From assembly GCF_003473485.1 (NCBI RefSeq), contig NC_053042.1:48881762-48945761 (forward strand): a stretch of DNA of 64,000 nt, read 5' to 3'. The position numbers were made by a program, and so were the translations under genes. The DNA comes from Medicago truncatula. Lineage: Eukaryota > Streptophyta > Magnoliopsida > Fabales > Fabaceae. Positions 55,702-64,000 of this stretch are shown here, piece by piece (within the stretch, counting starts at the first letter, position 1; every line of letters begins with the position of its first letter). The notes under the pieces were generated by a model, which saw only the letters and a list, made by a program, of their open reading frames with translations, searched no databases and had not been told where the DNA came from.

Positions 55702-58519
55702 ATGGAACAATCCTATCAACCATCCTCCAATCAGTCCAAACTCAACAATCCAAATTCACCCTACACCTCTGAAGTTTCCGACCATAGTCTTCATTCAGAT
55801 AAAGTTCCTTACTTTGAAACTGTTTTGAGAGAAAAACAGGATGTATTGGAGGGAAATGAAGTGGAAGATATCAAAGAAAGAGTTGAGAAAGAAGAGAAAA
55901 ATGGGTTGATGTTAAGGGCTTTTGAATCCTTCACTTCAATAAAGGATTCTTTATCTAGAGTAAAAGAGAGTTTAGAGGGAAAAAAGGATGAAACTTTTGT
56001 CAGAGAAATAGTTTGTGTGGAATCAGAGTTAAGAGATGAATCGATGGTGTTATTATTGGAAGAGGCAAGTTTTATATCAAGGCTTGCAACTGAGGTGGAA
56101 ACAAAGGTGGAAAATTATAAGGAGTTAAGGAAAAAGGAGAAGAGAGAGTTGGAGAATAGTTTGATAAGCTTAACTGAAGAGAATAGGGATATCAATAACT
56201 TGCTTAGGGTTGCTTTGTTGGAGAAAGAAGCATTGGAGAAGAAAATAAAGGGACATGATCATAAAAGGATGCCTCTATTGCAGTTTGCTGAGTTTGGATT
56301 GCAGAAAGTTGGGTTTAGATTCATGATGGGAGGTGGTAATAATGAGCAATCAATGGATAGTACTTCTGAGGCTAACAATTCAGATAGCAGTGAGTGTGAA
56401 GTGGAAGTTGTTAGTTTGGTAATCTCTTATTATCCTTAATTCTGTATGTAAATTTATAGGCAAAATACATCTTGCGGTATTTCAAGTTATTTAATTATAT
56501 CAAATTTGTCTTAAAGTTTTATTGTGCCTCACATAGAGCATTTAAGTTCCATTTGGTGTACATTGTCACAATTTTTTTACACATCATGTAGAAGATGGGA
56601 AAATGGTACATGTCGGATAAGTGGCGAACCCCGTTTATACCACATAAGTAACATAACAGATAAATGTGTATATTTGTAACGTAATGTGTAAAAAAGGGTA
56701 ACATTGTACACGTAATGGGACTTATAGGACTTATGTGAAACAAAAAAGACTAATCTAGTACTAGTTTGCCCAAACTATTCTTTTCTTCCAAAAATGTGTT
56801 CTCTTGTGATATCACATACATTTATTTCACTGATAGAAACAAAAAGGAATATCATAATATTACTTAATAGTTATTAACTTCATTGATAGCAGCAGTATTA
56901 CTGGAAGTATTATGTTAGGATGTAGAATAATAGATATTAGAGTAGTTAAAGTAGTTAGAGAAGTTAGTTTGTTAGAGATGATGCGTACAAATAGGAGAAC
57001 AAAAGTATCTTTGAACATTTGTAATTTTTTTCTTGCAAAAGGTTAGTCTATTCTGAAATTTTTGGTCATTTTCCAAGGCCTCAACAGTGGAAAGGATAAT
57101 GAAGAATCTACGCCTTGAAATCACTCAATTGAGAAAATCTTTGGAAGAATCTAGGTACTTTTACCATATAACTATGTTGAACTCATATTCTTGTCCATCA
57201 CATAGTGATATTTTTTTAAGCTAAAACTGCATAATTCATTAATTTGCAAGAAAGTGAGTGAAAAGGGCTTTGCATACAGTTCTATACAAAGCCCTTTCAC
57301 AAATGCTTCATGCTTTTCTGTGATAATGCAAGCTAAAATGGGTAATTTCTTCACTCTTATATAAATCCAAAGTCAAGTGTGGATATTTTATAGTATTATA
57401 TTGCTGCCACAGTTCAAAATTTTAGTTTGGTTTTGGATAATTTATTATTATGAACTTAATGCCAGGTCAGACACAGAGCGCCTCCAGTGTCTCACAGAGA
57501 AACAAACCAAAGAGATTGCAGAAAACAAACTCTACATCAAGGAGTTAGAAGATAGAGAGAGAATCTTAGCTCAAAATGTACTCACCTATTTGATCAATAA
57601 ATGTGACAATCACTCTTTTGCAAAACCTCTCTTTCTCACTAGCTTTTTTCTTTTTTTGTCTAACTGTAAAAGGTAGAGGAGTTTTTGATTGAAATCAAAG
57701 AGACAGAAGAAGAAGTAGCTAGATGGAAGGAAGCTTGTGAATTGGAAGTTAAAGCTGGAAAGAAAGAGATTGAAGAGCGTGACAAAATGGTAAAGATTTC
57801 TTTTATCCTTGCCATATCAATAAAAACAAAACTAGTTATTTTCTACATGTTAAAGCATGTTAAAGAACCTTTCATTTGTCTAGAAGTCCTAGCTCAACTA
57901 GCAAATGCCGAAATTGCAAGACCGGACATCATGACCCGGGTTCGAATTATATACATTTTTGTAGTTGAGAAAAAGGGACATGCATTGTCAGTGCAAACTA
58001 GTTTTACAACGACATCCAACAAGAATTGAGTATGTGACAGTTATTTTTAAAAAGCGGTGATAATATAGGCTTACATGATAGAATGATATGTTCTTACTCA
58101 ATGACGGTGTAAATGCATATCCGTTAAACTATAATCTATATCTTATTGATAATGTTTGAATGTTCCATTAGGTGGCTGCATTGAAACAAGAACTGCAGAA
58201 AACAAAGGGTGCTTTGGAGATATCCAATGGGAAATTAAGACTAAAAGAAGAACTGGCAATGACTGCAATAGCTGCACAGGAAGCAGCAGAGAGATCATTG
58301 AAGCTAGCTGATAGTAGAGGAGTTGAACTGCGTCGGTGGATAGAGGAACTAACCAGACAACTAGAGGAATCAGAGAAACGTGAATGTAATAGTCATAAAG
58401 TGAGTCGACGAATATGTTGGCCATGGCAAGTTTTCAGATTGAGTTCTAGCAATATTGCTACCTCTAGAATTGGAAATGCCAAAAGGATGATACCAGAAAT
58501 GCAATCCTTTCTTCAATGA
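55702..58519 (+). CDS. Coiled-coil protein of unknown function (At3g49055-like)
   Basis: Five exons in phase, 456 aa: 55702-56418, 57078-57154, 57466-57577, 57673-57789, 58172-58519. All introns are GT-AG. The N-terminal 50 residues are Ser/Asn/Pro-rich. Heptad-rich coiled coil covers about 55-200 and most of 240-425 (for example SLEESRSDTERLQ, EEVARWKEACELEVKAGKKEIEERD). The C-terminus has a Trp-containing motif RRICWPWQVFRL followed by a Ser-rich tail, which I recall from the plant family represented by uncharacterised Arabidopsis At3g49055; this was not verified. There is no catalytic motif. A structural or tethering role is the most that can be inferred. Intron 4 contains a tRNA-derived SINE. 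Confidence 0.75.
57885..58030 (+). mobile_element. tRNA-derived SINE in intron 4 of the coiled-coil gene
   Basis: A-box-like TAGCTCAACTAGCAAATG and B-box GGGTTCGAAT are about 40 bases apart, followed by GGACATGCATTGTCAGTGCA and AACGACATCCAACAAG. The tail part resembles the small repeat at 10768-10936. No clean poly-A or target duplication. Confidence 0.6.
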
Positions 58520-60200
58520 AATGTGTATATAACATAATTTTCTTGAACAGAACAGTGAGTTGAATCATTTTATAGTTGATTACATGATGTTTTTTTGACA
58601 TCATTAGCAGCAACACTTTGAGTTAACTATCAATAATCAACTAACCATTTTATAATTCAATGAACTATGTGCTATTACATTATTATTATTATTATTATTG
58701 GCATACTTATAATCAAATATCACTTTAAAAAATTGATATATTTTAGGTGAATGACTGAAACAGACATATTTCATACTTATTTTCTACGTGTTAAAAGAGC
58801 ATTTCTTTGCATTATTCATAATCTCATATGACTATAATATACATGTTTGATAACATTTTTTTTCTCACGAGTTTATAGTGTTTTGTACTGACATATTTTT
58901 TATAGCGATTGAGTTTATCATTTATAACTTTCTCAATTTTTTCTTTATCATCTTAATTAAAATAATTAAATATTAATATCATTTTATATTTATCATTTAA
59001 TTCAATCATTGAGTTTATCAAATACAATAAGTTGAACACACTAATTTATATGTTATCCGGTTACTTTTTTGATATAAGTTTATCCATTACCAACTAACTT
59101 ATATAAGTTATCCTCTATTTTCACCAACAACGAAGATCAGATTAAACAAAATAAACTAAACTCTCATTATATGTTGAATGAAAGTTTGAATGTATCTCCA
59201 CAATTAGGAGTGAATCACCAAATTAATCTTTATCTTTATAAGTCACTCTTAAATTAATTTCTGATTTTGTTAATATTTTAAAATAGTCGTATATTTGTCA
59301 AAAGTTTATGAGTTAGACCGCTAGCATGTGACAAAAACAATGACCAACTTCATAAACTTTTAAGTAAGACACTGATTTAAAATAGGCAACGGCTACGGTA
59401 GGTGATCTGTTTAGTCTCCTACCGTATGAGACTTGATTTATTTTTTTGCAAAAAGGATGTCAACCATTGGATTGGATGCACATGGAAATTTTTGAATGGT
59501 TGAGATTTGTAGGTTATGTGACCCACAAGGATTGTATTTTTTAAACATATATATTAATTTTTAAAAGAACGTAATTAATTTTGAATTCACATTTAACAAA
59601 TGATGTTTTTGCCTTGTTTATTCTCTCCCGATGAAAATCCCAGCAAGCATTTCTTTTCCATATTTTCCCAACAAGCTCATACATTTATCAATTCTTGGCC
59701 TTCACCAACTCAACGATCTTGGAAATTTTCACAGAATAAAAACGGATAAAGGAAATTAAATGCTTTTGTTCATCGAATTTATGGTTGGGCAAGCTTGATA
59801 AGGTGTTTAGTTAATTTTAAAATCCGGGTTATGTTTTTGTATTATAATTAAATTTTAGTGAAAGAGAATAAATCACTTTTAAGAATGTTGCATCCGTTTA
59901 TTACAGCTTTTTAAAAAAATCAGAATCTAAAATCAACTTCAAATGAGAAGTTGTTAAGATCAAATTCTAAAAAAATTGATTTGTTTAGAGGAGAGAGAAA
60001 ATATAGTTTAAAAGATTGAACTAATTTTGTAATAAAAAATCTCTTTTTGTAAAGTTGTATTCAAACAAACTAAACTATTTGTTTAAAAAAAATGATTTTT
60101 GTTATGGTAAACAAACACAAAATACATTCTGGTTTTTCATAAAATCTCTAAATTATTTTATATCGAAATCACTTTTATTTTAATCTGTAACAAGCGGGTC
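58520..60200. other. Intergenic, no gene seen
   Basis: AT-rich, with an (ATT)n microsatellite at 58677-58700 and a TACGGTAGG.../...CCTACCGTA inverted pair at 59395-59427. No exon is supported. Confidence 0.55.
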
Positions 60201-60204
60201 CTTA

Positions 60205-60352
60205 GAGCCTGTTTGTTATATATTTTTTTTAAAAATAATCACTTTTAAAAGTAGCTATAACAAACGGATGCAATACTATTAAACGTGATTATTTTTCTTT
60301 TAAAAAAAGTGATTTTTTTCTTAAAAAAGCTATAGCAAACATGCTCTAAGAA
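60205..60352. mobile_element. Small MITE (TTAGAGC..TGTTTG ends)
   Basis: Left TTAGAGCCTGTTTGTTATA and right TATAGCAAACATGCTCTAA are inverted repeats. The interior carries complementary AATAATCACTTTTAAAA and TTTTAAAAAAAGTGATTTTT arms. The ends and size suggest an hAT-type MITE; the target duplication is unclear. Confidence 0.55.
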
Positions 60353-60566
60353 TCGTTTATAAAAAAGTGAATAAATCCTTTATATAATTTTTTTTTAATA
60401 AGAATCGTTTATGTAATTATTAGTAATACTTATTGCCCACTACAGTAGGTAGACCATAGTACATAAACCTACAATTACATGTAATATTTTTTCTTTCAAC
60501 AATTTTTTTATTTTTTTTGTAATATTGCATAACTTAATAAGCATGCGCACGTTAAACAACACTTTT

Positions 60567-61045
60567 AAAGTGGGTTCTCATTTTAGTTTCTCTAAAAAAT
60601 TTATTCAATTTTTAGTTCTTAAAAGTTTTTCATCTTCACCTTTGGTCCCTCCTTTAAAATAAACTCATGTAGAATTCATATTTTCGAATAAAACAGAAAA
60701 ATTTATAATATTACAAGAATCTCTCTAAAAAAAATAAGAATATTTTAACTTAACATCAATTAAATATGAATCTTGTCAAAAAAATCAATTAAATATGAAT
60801 TTTTATATTTTTTACGGTTAAAAATTCTTATTTAATTTATATTTTGCTAAAAAAATATAATTTTTTTTGAAAGATTTTTACAATTTTCAACACATTTTAA
60901 AAATACAAAAACTAACTTAAAAAATAGGGACCAAATATAGTTATTAAAAATTTTATAAAAACTAAAAGTTAAAGAAATTTTTTTAGGAACTAAAATGAAA
61001 AGTTATATATTTTAAAGTTATAAGCGAAAAAAACATATTTAACCC
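60567..61045. mobile_element. Second copy of the GTTAAA-ended inverted-repeat MITE
   Basis: Shares CATTTTAGT, CTTTTGGTCCCTCC-like and AATAGGGACCAAA blocks and the ending AAAAACATATTTAACCC with the element at 953-1395. The left end seems shortened, since the expected GGGTTAAA start is missing. Confidence 0.55.
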
Positions 61046-61199
61046 TTTAAAATATTACTAACTAATTAGAGATTTTCTCTTTTGTCAAAAAAAAAATAAA
61101 AAAAAATTAGAGATTTTCTTACATAGATAGGTATTTAATCCAATGGAAAAAGAAAAAAAAAAACTCAAATAAATTACCCTCGAAAACGAAAAACTAGTC

Positions 61200-61355
61200 A
61201 TCGTCTTTCCCCTTCAGCGGTGTTAGGGTTTGCAGAGTTGCTCTTGTTCAATCGCAGCGTCTTCATTTTCTACTAATTACACCACACAATTTATCAATTC
61301 ACCTCAACTCGAAAAATCCACATATATTCACCGCATCGTGCGGAGCCTCGTTACG
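61200..61355 (+). other. Probable 5' UTR exon of the small cysteine-motif gene
   Basis: A leader with GTTAGGGTTTGCAGAG composition typical of plant 5' UTRs. It ends GTTACG/GTACGAAA at 61355/61356. The matching acceptor AAAATGCAG is at 61586, 31 bases before the ATG. Confidence 0.5.
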
Positions 61356-61617
61356 GTACGAAATTTCGCTTATCCATTCCTACCGATTGCATTCAATTAG
61401 ATAAAAATCTTATCAAACCCCTTTTCATTTTCACACTGAAAAGATTACAACTTCACTTCTGCACCATTGCTACTGATACTTCATATTTTCAATTTCAAAA
61501 TTCACTTTTTATTTTATTTCAAATTATATTTTGATGTAGTTTTGATTATTGTGATTGACCCTTTTGCAATTTGATCTAAAATGCAGAAAAAATTTCATTG
61601 TAACTAAATTGGAAGTT

Positions 61618-61824
61618 ATGGGTCATAAAGAAGAGAAAAGTAGCAATGTGAAGAAAATAAATTCAGCATGTGATGTTGATGCTTTGAAAAAGTGTTTGGA
61701 AGAGAACAAAGGGAACTATGTTAAATGCCAGTCACAAATTGAGGCTTTCAAATCATCATGCTCTGTCAAGAAACCAAATCCTTCTCTTGATTCTTCACCA
61801 CCACTCAAGACTCGAAGTGTTTGA
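61618..61824 (+). CDS. Small CHCH-like cysteine-motif protein
   Basis: 68 aa from ATG 61618 (MGHKEEKSSNVKKINSACDV). Four cysteines at 18, 26, 37 and 48 are spaced x7, x10, x10 (CDVDALKKC, then CQSQIEAFKSSC) in predicted helices, the layout of small twin-cysteine proteins of the mitochondrial intermembrane space. The spacing is not the classic twin Cx9C, so assignment to a named assembly factor is not possible; legume annotation uses 'Cox19-like CHCH' for similar proteins, as I recall. If so, it would be oxidised by the Mia40 pathway. The Lys-rich start lacks an amphipathic presequence, as expected for such proteins. The Ser/Pro tail is disordered. The start follows an acceptor at 61586; upstream codons in frame lie in the leader. 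Confidence 0.68.
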   Translation: MGHKEEKSSNVKKINSACDVDALKKCLEENKGNYVKCQSQIEAFKSSCSVKKPNPSLDSSPPLKTRSV

Positions 61825-62536
61825 TATTATTATGTATTAGATTACTTTAATTTTGATTTTGATTATGATTGTAATATTGAAGGGGAATAAAATGAAATTA
61901 ACTTTGTGTCTCTATAAACTTATCATAAAGCTGCATTAATATGTACTACTTTGTGACAAAATAGAATGTTCGCTCAAGTTGTAGCTTTGCACAATTATAT
62001 ATTTATAATGAGTTTAATATTTTGTTTTTTTGTTATTTCTGGTTCCCAAGGGAAGTACGGGTTCTAGTAATTCAGAGGTCGGCAGCTAAGCTGACAAAAA
62101 ATTATTCCACCTAGGAATCAAACTTGTTCTCGCGGACAATTTGTTTTAGGGGAAGCTCATCAATCACTTGATTTATTGTGTTCAGATGATGTTAGTGATT
62201 GTTAACTTATTTTTGTAAATTCAATAATATCTGGTTTAAAGACTGACTAATTTAAGGGATCAATATGATCGTCCATTAATGGGTGCTCAATTGATCGTCC
62301 ATTGGTAAGTACTCAATTGAAGTCAGAGCAAGGTCCTGTATAGACTAATCTAATACAAAAATTGTTGTCACCTGAATGATTTGTTAACTGTTTATAGTGA
62401 GAATCAACCTGAATTAATCATTTTATGTAATCATCATGCAATGAACTAATGTTGTTTGCTGTGTTGATCTGATTGTTTATTGAGTACTAAGCAGTTTTAA
62501 CCTGTTTTCGGTCCTTTTTTAGTTTTCTTTATACAT

Positions 62537-62799
62537 TACTCCCTCCGTCCCGCAATAAATGACCTGTTTGAAAATGTGCAATTTTGACCTAACTTACTTT
62601 GACCATATTTTTATACTAATATACAAAGATAAATAATATCATATAAGATGTCGTTAGATTCGTCTCGATGAGTATTTTCAAAATATCAAGTTTTCATAAT
62701 TTTTTTCCAATATATTATTCAAGATATTTAAACTCAAAATTACGCATTGGTATGCGTAATTGGGTCAACTGTGTCACTTATTAAGGGACGGAGGAAGTA
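62537..62799. mobile_element. Stowaway-type MITE
   Basis: 263 bp from TACTCCCTCCGTCCCGCAAT to TTAAGGGACGGAGGAAGTA, with TA edges. The interior (AAGATGTCGTTAGATTCGTC, GAGTATTTTCAAAATATCAA) closely matches the interior of the MITE at 28406-28635, so these two belong to the same subfamily. Confidence 0.85.
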
Positions 62800-64000
62800 T
62801 CTTTTTCTTGGCTTCTTTATCTATCTCTTGAATCTTGCTGCATTTTGAAGATTCTAGCTTGGGATTCATTGTTGCTGTTGTTTAATTACTACATGGAATG
62901 AAAGTAAACTATACTTAAAAAAGGGTAAAGCACCAAAGCCCTTTGCGCAGTGTGCAGAGTATTATACTTTTGCTACCAATAGTTGGGAGTTGAATGATAA
63001 ATGTTGGATGGCAAATACTTGCAATGACATCATCTGTTCTGCTTTACACTTATTCATAAACGGTGTTTATTAACTAGCCCAGGCAGCATGTCATTAAAAG
63101 TTGACAAATTCATGTCACAATTGAATATCAAAACCAAGTCATGTAATCAAACTCTAGTGAACAAGCATGACCTTACCATTCAATTCCAAAAATCTTAGAT
63201 CAAATATAGCATGTAACAGATTGAAATTTAAAAATAGAGGCATATAAGAGCTGAATTTTTTCATATTTAATAAACTCTTTGTTGGGGGCTTAGCCCCTCC
63301 TTTAAATAAAATATAGAAAAAGCTCTTGTGGTAGTCTTTTACGTGATGAGAGTGTAAATTGGTTAGCGGGTTTTTCTAAATATCTGACTGTTTAACTTCT
63401 TTTGAGGCCAAGTCATGGGTCGTTCTTAAAGGTTTGTCCTTAGGTAAAGTTAGAGGTTACAAACTGAGTTGTGCTTGAATCCTTCCGTCGTGGTTAATCG
63501 CCTTTCAGGCAACAAAAATGGGCATGTTAATGGCTACCAGTTGATTATGCATAATAGAATAATGCTTGGTAATTTTGTCAAGTTCAACATTTCTTTCAAG
63601 TAGCAAATAAGAGTAGGGATCATCTTGTTTCAACGTGTTATTTCAGACGTAGTTTTCTTTTTTTGTTTCCTTTTAGCTCCTCTTCCATTCAAAAATAAAA
63701 TAAATTAGAAGGGGCATGATGTCTCATTTATACGTGAATTAGACTAATCACATTCGGGAGATAATTATAGTATCTGAGGACAATGTTGGCGAATCTGAGC
63801 TGCTACTACATTCCTTTTTTATTGCCTTGATGAAGAAAGGAAAGAAGAACAACAGGAAGCCAAATTGGCAGAATAGCAAAATTGCTCAGATGAGGATATT
63901 AAGAAGGTACAAAGAAATCATTCACATGGACTGATTTCAGCATTTCCTTTGACACAAGCTATCTACACTTACATTATTCTTCCGGTACAAATATGTAGAT
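62800..64000. other. Intergenic to window end, no gene seen
   Basis: AT-rich. A Glu/Lys-coding stretch (GATGAAGAAAGGAAAGAAGA, near 63829) could be an exon edge of a gene continuing outside the window, but there is no supporting frame. Confidence 0.4.

Noticed and set aside
1-64000. CRISPR array or bacterial-type operon
   Set aside because: Direct repeats found are tandem or transposon-derived with no regular spacers, and all genes have plant exon structure.

Overview
The window looks like nuclear DNA of a dicot plant, most likely a papilionoid legume close to Medicago. It is AT-rich, its genes are intron-containing with canonical GT-AG junctions, and it is crowded with small plant transposons (CTCCCTCCGT Stowaway-type MITEs, GGC-ended Mutator-type MITEs, tRNA-derived SINEs). 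A TIC32-type reductase is close to the pea protein as I recall it. The species call is inference. No search was run; family names come from recalled motifs, and exon borders were read by eye from splice signals and reading phase.

Layout. 0-8.6 kb is transposon-rich: a Helitron 3' end, an inverted-repeat MITE, a 3.85 kb PIF/Harbinger (Pong-like) element inserted inside a Stowaway MITE, and a 5'-truncated LINE with a 16-bp target duplication. 8.6-13.5 kb carries two minus-strand genes: an 8-exon TIC32-like short-chain dehydrogenase and a single-exon membrane protein of unknown function. 15.3-21.3 kb is a 10-exon minus-strand zinc-finger/coiled-coil protein. 22.4-31.3 kb is an 8-exon minus-strand U-box receptor-like cytoplasmic kinase (USP-like domain, coiled coil, kinase, U-box) whose introns hold MITEs, SINEs and an LTR-like scrap. 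32-43.3 kb is repeat territory: a 5'-truncated LINE with a 510-codon open frame, a 1.2 kb MITE, and an apparently full-length LINE of 5.8 kb with both ORFs open. 43.9-47.8 kb is a GONST3-like GDP-sugar transporter with a long leader intron and an uninterrupted CDS. 48.6-54.5 kb is a pile of nested MITEs, a second Helitron end and a poorly understood minus-strand spliced unit. 55.7-58.5 kb is a 5-exon coiled-coil protein, and 61.2-61.8 kb a small cysteine-motif (CHCH-like) protein. The final 2 kb holds one MITE and no gene I can support.

The host genes do not form a functional cluster; they are ordinary single plant genes separated by transposons. The most informative structures are the insertion histories. 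The Harbinger/Stowaway nest can be reconstructed exactly. Two unrelated Mutator MITEs sit in the same 9-bp target in two copies of a short duplication. A dispersed repeat is present once uninterrupted and twice split, once by a MITE and once by the full-length LINE. Among host genes, the U-box kinase is notable for lacking the catalytic Asp of its kinase domain and for a shortened USP-like region. I found no convincing new biochemical system.
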